A program made the translations under genes and the position numbers. The notes beneath the pieces are model-generated. The model had not been told where the DNA came from. It ran no database searches and saw only the letters and a list, made by a program, of their open reading frames with translations. A stretch of DNA of 64,000 nucleotides from positions 5,439 through 69,438 of the forward strand of contig CBIHPK010000016.1 of the NCBI GenBank assembly GCA_966211675.1, in the 5' to 3' direction. The DNA comes from SCUS01 sp966211675. GTDB taxonomy: Bacteria; Myxococcota_A; Polyangia; Polyangiales; Ga0077539. Below, piece after piece: positions 18,607 to 27,369 of this stretch. Every line of letters starts with the position of its first letter. Within the stretch, counting starts at the first letter, position 1.

Positions 18607-20181
18607 TCAGTGCGTTGGGGCGGCCAGGGCGCGCAGTACGTCGCGCTTCTCGTCGTCCACGATGTGCGGAAACTTCTGCTGCGGGCCGTCCCGCCCGATG
18701 CGCTCCATGAACCGCCGGGTCGCCCCGCGCGGCAGCGCCACCACCTCGGGCGCCACGATCGCCACGTCGGCCGCGCGGTGCTCGCGGTACACCCGGTTCT
18801 GCCGCTGGAGCTCGGCGTCGAAGGCTGCCGCGAAGCGCGCGAGCTCGCCCGGCGCGCGCTCGAACTCCACGAAGAGCGCGTAGCGCCCGCGGGAGGTCCC
18901 CTCCACGCCGACGTCCGCACCGCAGGCGAACTCCACCGTCGCGCTGCGCGTCTCGGCGACGGCGTGCGCCACGGCCCGCTCGACCTCGAGGAAGGTCACG
19001 AGCTCCTGCGTCACGGACAGCACCCCGCTCGCCCGCCCGGTGAACTCCAGGCGGTGGGGGAAGAGGTCCGTGAAGCGGACGAAGTCCCCGATGGCGTAGG
19101 CGTAGAGGCCCGAGCAGGTGGTGACCACGACGGAGTACTCCACCCCCCGCTCGACCTCCCAGAGCGACACCCTCCGCGCGTCGGGGCGCCCGTGCTCCTC
19201 GCGCGCGACGAACTCGAAGTACACCCCGCGGTCGGGGATCATCCGAAGGCTCGGCCGCTCGAGGTCGTCGGTGACCGCGAAGATCCCGCCCTCGGTGGCG
19301 TTGTAGTTGTCCATGAGGGCGATGGGCCGGCCCATGCGCTCGGCGATGACGCCGCGGTAGGGCTCCGCGTGTACGCCGCCGCCGAAGAGCGCGCGGAGGT
19401 TGGGCCACACGTCCTGCACCGTGTCGGCCTTCATCCCGCGACGGCGCGCGGCTCGGAGCACCCGGTCGAAGAGGTTGGGGAACCAGCACGTCGTGCCCGA
19501 GAGAGCGCGCACGTCGAAGTCGAGGTAGGCGTCGGCGATCGCGTCGAGCTTGCGGTCGTAGTTCTCGAGGTCGCGAAGCGGTGGGCGCGGCAGCACCATG
19601 CGCCGCGAGGCGCGCGGCATGTTCAGCAGCATCAGCCCGGGGTTGCTGGTGATCCCGACCGGACCCTCGCGCTTGATCACCGCCGGGGGCATCAGCTGGA
19701 GGCTGAACCCGCGGGTGAAACCGGCGTCGTTCGTGAGCGCCAGGTAGCGCGCGACCACGTCGAAGCCGGCCTTCTGCTGCCAGCCGATCTGCTCGCGCGA
19801 GATGGGCAGGTACTTGTGCATCGCGGCGGTGCTCGACGTACCCGACGAGCAGCCGTAGTGCTCGATGAACTCCGGGTGCAGCACGTTGCGCTCGCCCCGG
19901 CGCATGCGCTCGAGCATCGGCTCGAAGTCCGCGTAGGTGCGCACCGGCACGCGGGCCCGATAGTCCTCCGCCGTCCGCACGCGGCCGAGGCCCGAGGCGC
20001 GCCCGAACTCGGTGCCCGCGCCTCGCCTGCAGTGGGCGAGCAGCGTCGCGAGCTGGGCAGGCCGGGGGTCGCGCAGGGTGCGGTCCCACGTGGCGACGCG
20101 CAGCTTCGCGGCCAGCAGCAGCGCCGGGCCGGTGATCGCGCCGCCGGAGACGCCCTCCAGGGTGCGAACCGTCGTCGTCAT
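18607..20181 (-). CDS. GH3-family acyl-acid amido synthetase
   Basis: A 524-residue protein of the ANL superfamily GH3 branch. YGCSSGTSSTAAMHKYLP (about 109-126) corresponds to the ATP phosphate-binding loop, MDNYNATEGGIFAVTDD to the adenine motif, and YAYAIGDFVRFTDLFP to the hinge-side Asp motif. GH3 enzymes activate a carboxylic acid as acyl-AMP and join it to an amine. Plant members conjugate auxin or jasmonate to amino acids; bacterial members are largely uncharacterised. Its start overlaps the aldehyde dehydrogenase stop (ATGA). It could link a fatty acid to the amine installed by the DegT enzyme. Confidence 0.88.
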   Translation of the reverse strand: MTTTVRTLEGVSGGAITGPALLLAAKLRVATWDRTLRDPRPAQLATLLAHCRRGAGTEFGRASGLGRVRTAEDYRARVPVRTYADFEPMLERMRRGERNVLHPEFIEHYGCSSGTSSTAAMHKYLPISREQIGWQQKAGFDVVARYLALTNDAGFTRGFSLQLMPPAVIKREGPVGITSNPGLMLLNMPRASRRMVLPRPPLRDLENYDRKLDAIADAYLDFDVRALSGTTCWFPNLFDRVLRAARRRGMKADTVQDVWPNLRALFGGGVHAEPYRGVIAERMGRPIALMDNYNATEGGIFAVTDDLERPSLRMIPDRGVYFEFVAREEHGRPDARRVSLWEVERGVEYSVVVTTCSGLYAYAIGDFVRFTDLFPHRLEFTGRASGVLSVTQELVTFLEVERAVAHAVAETRSATVEFACGADVGVEGTSRGRYALFVEFERAPGELARFAAAFDAELQRQNRVYREHRAADVAIVAPEVVALPRGATRRFMERIGRDGPQQKFPHIVDDEKRDVLRALAAPTH

Positions 20182-21839
20182 CGGTCGTCCTCGCGGAAGA
20201 AGTCGGACAGCCTGCGCATCCGCTCGCGCAGCAGGAGCGGCAGGCGCCACGCGCGGTCGATCACCCCGCGCTGCACGTCGCAGAGGATGTCGCCGAACTC
20301 CACCAGCGCCCGGTCGTACGGGGGCCAGTACAGCTCGAGGCGCGACGAGGCGTCGACCACGACGGTCTTCGGTCGAACGAAGGCGTGCAGCGCGTGGCGG
20401 CTGTTGGCGACGCCGTCCCCGGTCGCGCGGGTGCCGCCCCAGGGGAGCTCGGGGATCGCCCCCGAGAGAGCGTGGTTGTTCACCGTGACGACGCCGACGT
20501 CGAGGCGCTCGGCGAGGCGGCGCGCGCGGTCGAGGTCGCGGGTCCAGATCGAGGCGCCGAGGCCGTAGCGCGCGCGGTTGACTCGGGCGATGCCGTCGCT
20601 GGCCCCCTCGACGCGCACGACCGCGAGCACCGGGCCGAAGGTCTCGTCGCGCACGACCCCCATCTCGTCGGTGCAGTGATCGAGGATCGTGGGCTCGTAG
20701 AAGAGCCCGACGCCCGTCGGCCTGCCCCCGCAGACGACGACGGCGCCGGCCGTGCGGGCCTCGTCGACGTGGGCGCGCACGAGATCGAACTGACGGCGGT
20801 GGGCGAGGGGGGCGACGTCGGTCTCGCCGCGGGGCCCCGGGGCCGCGCGCAGGCGGCGCCAGGCGCGGGCGAGGCGCGCGACGAAGGCGTCGGCGATGGT
20901 GCGCTCGACGTACGCCACCTCGATGGCGCCACAGGCCTGGCCCGCGTTGCCAAGGGCCCACGCCGTGACGCCCGCGACGGTGCGCTCGAGGTCGCAGTCC
21001 TCGAGAACGATCGCGGCGTCCTTGCCGCCGAGCTCGGCGCTGAGCGTGACGCCCCGCTCGGCGCAGCGCACCCGCACGCGTCGGCCGGTCTCAGGCGATC
21101 CCGTGAAGATGCAGGCGTCGATGCCCGCGTCGAGGAGCAGCTCGCCCACGGATCCGTCGCCCTGCACCACGGCGACGAGGCCTTCGGGGAGCGACGGGGC
21201 GAGGACCTCGAGGAGCCACGCGCTCGATCGCGGGGAGTGCTCGGAGGGCTTGAGCACGACCGCGTTGCCCGTGAGCAGCGCGGGGAAGACGGAGCGGTAG
21301 AGGCCGGCGATGGGGTAGTTCCACGGCGCGATGACGCCGACCACGCCGCGCGGAACCTGGTCGACCCACGCGCTCTTGCCGGGGAAGCCGACCGGATTGA
21401 GGCGCACGGTCTCCCGCGCAAGGTGCGCCTCGCCGACGCGTGCCCACGCGTTGACGGTGTCGAGCGGACCGAGGGTCTCGTTGAAGATGGCCTCGGCGTC
21501 GACCTTGCCGATCTCGGCGCGCACCAGCTCGGCGGCCTCGTGGCGCCGGGCGAGCATCGCCCTCGCGGCCTCGCGCAGCCGACGGACACGCTCGTCGAGG
21601 GGTGTCGCGCGCCAGGCGTCCTGCGCGCGCCGGGCGAGGTGGACCGCGCGGGTGACCTCGTCGCGCGTCGCGGGTCCAACGGGACGGAGCGGGATCAGGT
21701 CGGTCGGGCAGAGGTTCAAGGCGGGCCCCTCGGCGAGGTCGTGACCGACCTCCCTGTGGAGGGCAGACCGGGTCAACAAGAAGGGCTCCATAGCGGGAGA
21801 GGGGGCCACGGCATCGATCGCTCGCGGGGGCATCGCCAC
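20178..21839 (-). CDS. Aldehyde dehydrogenase
   Basis: A 553-residue NAD(P)-dependent aldehyde dehydrogenase. APWNYPIAGL has the oxyanion Asn (about 174), FTGSPETGRRV is the cofactor turn, SAELGGKDAAIVLED carries the general-base Glu (about 269), GNAGQACGAIE the catalytic Cys (about 303), and DETFGPVLAVVRV is standard. Homology extends to WGGTRATGDG near the end, with a C-terminal extension (LELYWPPYDRALVEF) that may be membrane-associated. It is first in the operon. Paired with the GMC alcohol oxidase it would take a long-chain alcohol to the acid used by GH3. An internal ATG at 21791 is an alternative start and is favoured if the weak promoter at 21832 is real. Confidence 0.9.
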   Translation of the reverse strand: MAMPPRAIDAVAPSPAMEPFLLTRSALHREVGHDLAEGPALNLCPTDLIPLRPVGPATRDEVTRAVHLARRAQDAWRATPLDERVRRLREAARAMLARRHEAAELVRAEIGKVDAEAIFNETLGPLDTVNAWARVGEAHLARETVRLNPVGFPGKSAWVDQVPRGVVGVIAPWNYPIAGLYRSVFPALLTGNAVVLKPSEHSPRSSAWLLEVLAPSLPEGLVAVVQGDGSVGELLLDAGIDACIFTGSPETGRRVRVRCAERGVTLSAELGGKDAAIVLEDCDLERTVAGVTAWALGNAGQACGAIEVAYVERTIADAFVARLARAWRRLRAAPGPRGETDVAPLAHRRQFDLVRAHVDEARTAGAVVVCGGRPTGVGLFYEPTILDHCTDEMGVVRDETFGPVLAVVRVEGASDGIARVNRARYGLGASIWTRDLDRARRLAERLDVGVVTVNNHALSGAIPELPWGGTRATGDGVANSRHALHAFVRPKTVVVDASSRLELYWPPYDRALVEFGDILCDVQRGVIDRAWRLPLLLRERMRRLSDFFREDDR

Positions 21840-21859
21840 GAGCGGGGGAGAACCTTCAG
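21832..21859 (-). promoter_or_regulatory. Weak match to the bipartite promoter element, operon 21839-10007
   Basis: On the minus strand TCTGAAGGTTC is followed at the usual spacing by GGCGATG, one base off the GGCAAT box. If used, transcription would start downstream of ATG 21839, so translation would begin at ATG 21791. It is scored lower than the other sites because of the mismatch and the overlap with the coding start. Confidence 0.3.
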
Positions 21860-21949
21860 AGAAATGTGACGTGGCCCGTCGATGGTCGTTGGAAGGCCAG
21901 GAGGGTGGGCGCGGGTTGCTCCCCGCCCCTCACGCAGCCGGACGATTCG

Positions 21950-21976
21950 GTGAAGGCCCACGAGCGCCGGGGGCAA
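21950..21976 (+). promoter_or_regulatory. Bipartite promoter element directly before 21986
   Basis: GGTGAAGGCC is followed after 18 nt by CAA within GGGGCAATC. Only 9 nt separate the CAA from ATG 21986, so the transcript is probably leaderless or nearly so. Confidence 0.6.
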
Positions 21977-21985
21977 TCACCGACG

Positions 21986-23275
21986 ATGTTGTCGAAGCTC
22001 TCTCGCTCCGCGGTGCGGCTCGCTTCGGGGGTCGTGTGGGCGCTGGGGTGCGCCCCATCGGTCTTGCTCCCGACCGCGGACGGCGGGAGCTCGCCGGTCG
22101 AGGAGCGGGGTGTCGACCCGGCGCTCGACGCCCCTGCGACGACGGGCGATGCGGGCCGGTCCGAGGGTGGCGTCGCCACCGACGCGGGAGGCGACGGGAG
22201 CGTGACGCGGGACCTCGGCGCGACGCTCGACGTCTCGGCCGCCCACGGCTGCGTCCCGACCGTGGCGACGGGGCGGGAGGACACCAACGAACTCTGCGCC
22301 AACGGCCTCGACGACGACTGCAACGGCTACGCGGACTGCGTCGACTTCCGGTGCAGCCGCAACGCGAACGCTGTGACCGTCTGCCAGCCCGACGCGGGGC
22401 CCGCGGCCGTCGATGCTCCGCCTGCGGTCGACGTGCCGCCCAGCACCATGGACGCGGGCCTCGTCGGACCGACGGGCGGCACCGTTTCGCGCTTGCGATT
22501 CGCGGTCTTCGGCGACGTCCGTCCGCCGTCACCCAACGCCACGACCGCCTACCCCACCGCCATCATCACGGCCGTGCTCGACGGCGTCACCGCCGCCGGC
22601 GCTCAGTTCGCCGTGGCGAGTGGCGACTACATGTTCGCGACGACGGGCGCGAGCGCCGATGCACAGGTGACCATGCTCCTCGCGGCCGAGTCTCGCTTCC
22701 GCGGTCATGTCTTCCACTCGATGGGCAACCACGAGTGCACGGGCGCCTCGGCGTCCAACTGCCCGCTCGGCAGCGAGACCGCGCAGATTCGCGTCTATCG
22801 GACGCGCCTCGCGCCCGCGTACGCGACACCCTATTTCGACTGGGTCATCACGACCGATCTCGGTGACGCGCACTTCATTGCGACGGCGCCCAACGCCTGG
22901 AGCGCGTCGCAACAGGCGTGGCTCGACCGCGCGCTCGCCCGTCCCGCGCTCTACACCATCGTGATCGCGCACGAGCCGCCTGGCGACCGCCAGGCGCCCG
23001 GCAGCGTGGCCATCGAGAGCGCGGTGAGCGCGAGGGCAGGTGGCGTCACGCTGCGCCTCTACGGCCACACGCACGAGTATCGACACCTCCTCGGAAACGC
23101 GATCATCGCTGGCAACGCGGGCGCTCCGCTCGCGAGCGCCACGGGCCAGTACGGCTACGTCGTGGTCGACCAGCGCGCCGACGGCGACCTCGTCGTGACG
23201 GCCTACACCATCGGCCGTCCCGCGATGGTGGCGGACAGCTTCGTGCTCACCCCGGGCGGCGCGCTCACCCGCTGA
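21986..23275 (+). CDS. Metallophosphoesterase lipoprotein with MopE-like motif
   Basis: A 429-residue protein. ATG 21986 starts a signal peptide with lipobox VVWALGCAPS. A linker and one Cys/Asp module follow (ELCANGLDDDCNGYADC, about 97-120), similar to the MopE copper-binding motif. The calcineurin-like phosphoesterase domain has FAVFGDVRPP, VASGDYMFAT, SMGNHECTG, VIAHEPPGD and LYGHTHEY, supplying the metal ligands D, GD, GNHE, H and GHTH. It would hydrolyse phosphate esters at the cell surface. A close paralogue without the Cys module is at 54927, and an internally deleted copy is at 40748. It diverges from the lipid operon. Confidence 0.88.
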   Translation: MLSKLSRSAVRLASGVVWALGCAPSVLLPTADGGSSPVEERGVDPALDAPATTGDAGRSEGGVATDAGGDGSVTRDLGATLDVSAAHGCVPTVATGREDTNELCANGLDDDCNGYADCVDFRCSRNANAVTVCQPDAGPAAVDAPPAVDVPPSTMDAGLVGPTGGTVSRLRFAVFGDVRPPSPNATTAYPTAIITAVLDGVTAAGAQFAVASGDYMFATTGASADAQVTMLLAAESRFRGHVFHSMGNHECTGASASNCPLGSETAQIRVYRTRLAPAYATPYFDWVITTDLGDAHFIATAPNAWSASQQAWLDRALARPALYTIVIAHEPPGDRQAPGSVAIESAVSARAGGVTLRLYGHTHEYRHLLGNAIIAGNAGAPLASATGQYGYVVVDQRADGDLVVTAYTIGRPAMVADSFVLTPGGALTR

Positions 23276-23284
23276 CCCGCGACG

Positions 23285-24094
23285 TCACGGCATCGGGTCG
23301 GCGACCGACCACCAGGTGAGGTCGAGGGCAAGATAGAGCCCCGCCGTGCAGGCGACGGCCGCCAGGGTCACGGCGACCGCGGCGCGCCGACGCGAGGGCG
23401 ACGGCGGGCGCGTCGCCCAGAACAGCGCGAGGCCGATGCTCGACGGGATCGCCGAGGCCATCCACCCCGACGACGCGAGCGGGTTGACCCACCGCGGGAC
23501 GATCAGGGCCCCGGCCAGCGCGACGACCTCCGCGACGAGCAGCGCGCGCCCGAACGGTCCGAGCTGCCGACGCCATCGCCGACGCCGGATCGCAGCCCCG
23601 ACGCGAACTGCGAGCGCGAGGGCGGCCATCGCGACGACGCCTACCGAGGCGGCCCGCAGCGCCCGGCGCCAGGGTCGCTGCCTCACCGCCCGAAGACGCG
23701 CGGCGGCGTAGGTGGCGATGATGGGGTCGGGGTCGTGCTCGACCCGCGCCAGCGCCTGCTCGGCGGCGTCCCAGCGGCGAGCGCGCAGCTCGACCTCGCC
23801 CTCGTGCACGGCCGCCATGCGCCCGTCGAAGCTCGCGGGGGCGACCGCCTGCGCCGCGACGAAGTCCGCCCGGGCGCCGTCGAGCAGGCCGCGCCGCGCC
23901 GCGATCTGTCCCGCCCACGACCAGGCGTGCGCGCGGGTCGCCGCGTCGACGGCGGCGTCGCGCCCGACGGCCTCCAGCGCCGCGCGCGCCTCGCCGTCGC
24001 GCCCTGCATGGAGCGCGTCGAGCACGTCCGACCACGCCGGGGCCGCTCCGCCCGCGAGCTGCGCGCACACTGCAATGAAGGCAATCACGTGCAC
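23285..24094 (-). CDS. Membrane protein with tetratricopeptide-like N-terminal half
   Basis: A 269-residue protein with a signal peptide (IAFIAVCAQLAGGAAPAW). A helical, Ala-rich soluble part of about 110 residues follows, with paired-helix spacing like TPRs (WAGQIAARRGLLDGARADF, AVHEGEVELRARRWDAAEQ). Four membrane segments complete the C-terminal half (including FGRALLVAEVVALAGALIV). No family was recognised. It lies 26 nt downstream of the phosphatase lipoprotein gene on the same strand, so the two are probably cotranscribed, and its end is 9 nt from the convergent 21986 gene. Confidence 0.7.
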   Translation of the reverse strand: MHVIAFIAVCAQLAGGAAPAWSDVLDALHAGRDGEARAALEAVGRDAAVDAATRAHAWSWAGQIAARRGLLDGARADFVAAQAVAPASFDGRMAAVHEGEVELRARRWDAAEQALARVEHDPDPIIATYAAARLRAVRQRPWRRALRAASVGVVAMAALALAVRVGAAIRRRRWRRQLGPFGRALLVAEVVALAGALIVPRWVNPLASSGWMASAIPSSIGLALFWATRPPSPSRRRAAVAVTLAAVACTAGLYLALDLTWWSVADPMP

Positions 24095-24120
24095 GAGTCG
24101 AGGGTGCTCCGGTCGCCGCC

Positions 24121-25449
24121 TCAGCGGGGCGTGCGTGGGTGGAAGTCGATCACTTCGATGAGGCTACCGTCGGTGCGCCAGGCCTCCCAGCGCATGGTGC
24201 GGGCGTCCGCGTGGAGCATCCCGAAGCCGTGGACGCTCTCGCGCTGATGGGTCGAGGGCAGCCGGTCGCGAAAGGAGTAGAGCGGGGCGCCTGCGCCGCC
24301 GAAGACGATATAGCGGGTGCCCGACGGATCGACACGTCCGCCCCGCAGGGCCTCGGTGGACTCGTAGTTGTGGACGTGCCCCGAGAGGTCGAGGTCGACC
24401 CCGAAGCGATCGAAGAGCGGCGTCCACGCGGCGAGGGTCACCTCGTCGGGGCGATGGCCGACCGCGTCGGTGTGCGTGGGCTTGTGGTGCATCGTGAGGA
24501 CGAACGGCGTTCGCGCGCGCTCCACAGCGGCGAGCGTCTGCCCGAGGAAGGTCGTCTCGGCGCCGGTGATCTCCCCGTCCGAGATCGTGGAATCGTTGAG
24601 CACGACGACCCGCAGCGGTCCGTAGGAGAGGGCGTACCAGTGTTCGTGGTGTTTCGGCCCGCCGTTTGGCGGCAGCGCGAACTGGTCATAGTAGACGGCG
24701 TTCTGGCCCTCGTGGTTGCCGTCGGCCCAGACCCCGGGCACCTCCGCGAGGAGCTCGGTGCCCGCGGCGAAGAAGGCGTCCCACGCGCGGAGGTCGCCGC
24801 CGTCCGCCACCGCGTCGCCCGTGAAGAGCAGGAAGTCGGGCGAGCGGGAGAGCCCCCGGCGGGAGACGCGGCCCCACTCCGCAGGGTTGGTGCGCGCGTC
24901 GCCGGCGACCATGACGTGCACCTCCGAGGGACCCTCGGGCGCCGTCACGAAGTGGTGCACCGCCGGCACGCCGCCTCCGACGACGGCGTACTCATAGCGG
25001 GTGCCCGGATCGAGCCCGCAGACGTGCACCTCGTGCTGCCGCCGGTCTCCTCCTCCGAGGAGCGGGAACGAGAACCCCTCCACGCGCCGCGCTGCCTTGC
25101 CCTCACGGGCTTCGCGCACCGTGACGACCGACGCCAGTGACGTGACGACGGTGCTCCACTGCACGACGATCGACGTGCGCGGGTCGCCCACGAAGGTCAG
25201 GTGGAGGTTCTTCGGCGAGGCTCCTTCGGCCGGGCCATCGACGTGGCGAGTGACACGGAGGCCGCCGGCGTGCGGGGCGAGGGCCTCGTAGTCGCAGCGC
25301 GCCGGGCGGTGGGGGAACGCCACGACGTCAGCCGCAGACAGCACGTCGCGGGCGGGCGTCGACGCGGACGTCGATGCGGACGTCGACGTCGGACCGCGGC
25401 ACGCGGCGAGGTGGGCCAGCGCGCTGACGAGCAGGGCGCTCCGGCTCAT
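24121..25449 (-). CDS. Purple acid phosphatase-like lipoprotein
   Basis: A 442-residue protein. ATG 25449 (not 25473) places the signal peptide at the start, with lipobox ALAHLAACRG. An N-terminal fibronectin-like domain (LHLTFVGDPRTSIVVQWST ... YEYAVVGGGVP) precedes a metallophosphatase core. Core motifs are MVAGDARTN, LLFTGDAVADGG, WADGNHEGQ, TMHHKPTHTD and LSGHVHNYEST, the layout of purple acid phosphatases with a dinuclear metal centre. It probably releases phosphate from extracellular esters. It is distinct from the 21986/54927 subfamily in both the extra domain and motif wording. It heads a two-gene unit with 23285. Confidence 0.88.
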   Translation of the reverse strand: MSRSALLVSALAHLAACRGPTSTSASTSASTPARDVLSAADVVAFPHRPARCDYEALAPHAGGLRVTRHVDGPAEGASPKNLHLTFVGDPRTSIVVQWSTVVTSLASVVTVREAREGKAARRVEGFSFPLLGGGDRRQHEVHVCGLDPGTRYEYAVVGGGVPAVHHFVTAPEGPSEVHVMVAGDARTNPAEWGRVSRRGLSRSPDFLLFTGDAVADGGDLRAWDAFFAAGTELLAEVPGVWADGNHEGQNAVYYDQFALPPNGGPKHHEHWYALSYGPLRVVVLNDSTISDGEITGAETTFLGQTLAAVERARTPFVLTMHHKPTHTDAVGHRPDEVTLAAWTPLFDRFGVDLDLSGHVHNYESTEALRGGRVDPSGTRYIVFGGAGAPLYSFRDRLPSTHQRESVHGFGMLHADARTMRWEAWRTDGSLIEVIDFHPRTPR

Positions 25450-25548
25450 CGGGTGCGGGACGCGGGGGAGCATGTCGTCCCCTTCAACGGCAGAATCGGG
25501 GGCCAGCGGAGAGCAGTGCGATGAGGGCCAACGGGGGGTCTCCTGGGC

Positions 25549-26472
25549 TCAGCGGCAGCGCGCGTTGATGCAGAGAGTCTGGGCGGCGCAGTCGGCGCTG
25601 CGCGCGCACTCGGGGCGCATCTCCAGTGGATTGGTGCACAGCAGGTCGCTGCCGCAGGTGTCGAAGGTCACGTCGACCCGCAGGCACTCGGCGGCCGTTC
25701 CGCCCCGGCAAGAGGCCCGGCACGACCCGCGGCGGCACACGCTCCCGGCTGCGCAGTCAGCGTCGCGCACGCAGAAGCTGCGAGGGGCGGTGTCCGCCTG
25801 ACAGAAGCCGAGCACGCAGACCCCTCCAGCGGCGCAGGGCCGATCCGGGGCGCACCCGGCCACGCAGCGGCCGTCCGCGCAGACCGAGCCCGAGGCGCAG
25901 TCCGCCGACCGCGCGCACTCGCTCCCGGGCTGCGACGGTCGATCGCAGTACCCCGCGACGCACACCTGCGTCGACGGGCACGAGGCCGACGCGCCGCACG
26001 CCGAGAGGCACCTGCCGTCCACGCAGTCGCGGCCCGCGCCGCAGTCGGTCGCGAACTGGCAGATCGCGCTGGCGCCGAGACATCGGCCCGCGAGGCAATG
26101 CTCGCCTGCGGCACAGCTCGCGTCGGTCGCGCACTGCGTCGGCGTCACGCACGCTCCCGCACGCATCTCGCAAACGAGTCCGGCGCCCGCGGCGGCGCAG
26201 TCCCGGTCCATGCGGCAGCCGGGGTTCGCCCCCGCGTCGGCCGTGGCTCGCGTCGCGTCCACGCCCGCTGCGTCGACGGGCGCCACGACCGCGCCATCCG
26301 GGCCGTCGTCGTTCGTCTCGCAACGGTCGTCCTCCTCGCCGTCGGGCGGATCACCGTGTTCGTCGTGTCCCGGGCTGACGCGCCCGTGGGAGGACGAGTC
26401 ATTGCAGCGGCCTTCTTCGCCATCGCAGCCCACGACGAGCAGCGCACTCAAGAGCACAATCGATCGCTTCAA
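25549..26472 (-). CDS. Cys-rich lipoprotein with EGF/Dickkopf-like repeats
   Basis: A 307-residue protein. TTG 26472 is chosen because it gives a compact signal peptide and lipobox (SIVLLSALLVVGCDG); an ATG at 26556 would add a non-signal extension. After an Asp/Gly-rich linker, eight or so repeats of about 25-30 residues follow, each in the pattern CxxDxDCAAGxxCxxGxC (for example CARSADCASGSVCADGRC). These repeats are common in myxobacterial surface lipoproteins and stabilised by disulfides. No enzymatic domain is present. A promoter element lies 58-84 nt upstream. Confidence 0.8.
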   Translation of the reverse strand: MKRSIVLLSALLVVGCDGEEGRCNDSSSHGRVSPGHDEHGDPPDGEEDDRCETNDDGPDGAVVAPVDAAGVDATRATADAGANPGCRMDRDCAAAGAGLVCEMRAGACVTPTQCATDASCAAGEHCLAGRCLGASAICQFATDCGAGRDCVDGRCLSACGASASCPSTQVCVAGYCDRPSQPGSECARSADCASGSVCADGRCVAGCAPDRPCAAGGVCVLGFCQADTAPRSFCVRDADCAAGSVCRRGSCRASCRGGTAAECLRVDVTFDTCGSDLLCTNPLEMRPECARSADCAAQTLCINARCR

Positions 26473-26529
26473 TGGCAGACCCTCGCTTCCCGGGACGGTG
26501 GGTGTCGACAGACACCGCCGACGTCGCCA

Positions 26530-26556
26530 TTGCCCCGGGGGCGCTTCTACCTTCAT
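26530..26556 (-). promoter_or_regulatory. Bipartite promoter element upstream of 26472
   Basis: On the minus strand GATGAAGGTAG is followed after 18 nt by CAA within GGGGCAATGG. It supports the downstream TTG start at 26472, because ATG 26556 overlaps the element itself. Confidence 0.6.
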
Positions 26557-26633
26557 CCGGCGCCGTCGATTCTGACGGTCGCGGGGTTGGGGTCGGGAAT
26601 TGCCATCTCGGGCGTATGGTGGGCGTCCGCAGC

Positions 26634-27320
26634 ATGTCCCGAACGACCGAACGATCGTCGATGCGTGCCCTCCTTCCCCCGGCGCTGGTCGCCGCGGGGG
26701 CGGCCTTCTTCACGTGGTTCGGGAGCGAGGTGGGGGAAGGCGAGACCCGGCGCGTCGACGAGAGCATCCTCCTGGCATTGCGCGACCGGGCTGACCGCTC
26801 GAGCCCGTGGGGCCCTCCGTGGTTCGAGGAGGTCATGCGCGACGTCACGGCGTGGGGCTCGCCGACGACGCTCTCGCTGCTCACGCTCGCGACCGTCGGC
26901 TACCTCCTGATGCGCGGCCGCCGTCGCACGGCGGCGCTGATCGCAGGCACGGTCGCGGGCGGCCTCGCGCTGAGCACCGCGCTCAAGCAGGCCTTCGGGC
27001 GGCCTCGCCCGCGCCTCGTCCCGCACGGCACCTTCGTCTCCTCCTCGAGTTTTCCGAGCGGCCACGCAGCGATGGCGGCGGTGACCTTCCTGACGCTGGC
27101 CGCACTGCTCGCGGCGTCCGAGCCGGCGCCCCGCCGGGCCGCGCGTACGTACCTCCTGGCGGTCGCGGCGACGATCACCCTCGCGGTCGGCGTGAGCCGC
27201 GTCTACCTCGGCGTCCACTACCCGAGCGATGTCGTGGCGGGTTGGGTCTTCGGCGCGACCTGGAGCGCGGCGTGCTGGCTCTCGATCCGTTGGCATCGGG
27301 GCCCGGCCGACGCCTCGTAG
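26634..27320 (+). CDS. PAP2-superfamily phosphatase
   Basis: A 228-residue integral membrane phosphatase with the three-part PAP2 signature: KQAFGRPRPRL, SFPSGHAAMAAVTFL and SRVYLGVHYPSDVVAGW, plus about six helices. Such enzymes dephosphorylate phosphatidate, undecaprenyl diphosphate or PGP on the outer leaflet. ATG 26634 is preferred; 26661 is possible. The gene stands alone between two minus-strand genes. The substrate cannot be told from the sequence. Confidence 0.88.
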   Translation: MSRTTERSSMRALLPPALVAAGAAFFTWFGSEVGEGETRRVDESILLALRDRADRSSPWGPPWFEEVMRDVTAWGSPTTLSLLTLATVGYLLMRGRRRTAALIAGTVAGGLALSTALKQAFGRPRPRLVPHGTFVSSSSFPSGHAAMAAVTFLTLAALLAASEPAPRRAARTYLLAVAATITLAVGVSRVYLGVHYPSDVVAGWVFGATWSAACWLSIRWHRGPADAS

Positions 27321-27369
27321 GATGTGACCTGCCGCGCAGCACGCGACGGGCGTGTGGCGGACCTGAGGC

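Noticed and set aside
25480..25500. TTGAAGGGG upstream of the 25449 phosphatase gene
   Set aside because: There is no CAA box at 17-19 nt; probably chance or a ribosome-site-like sequence.
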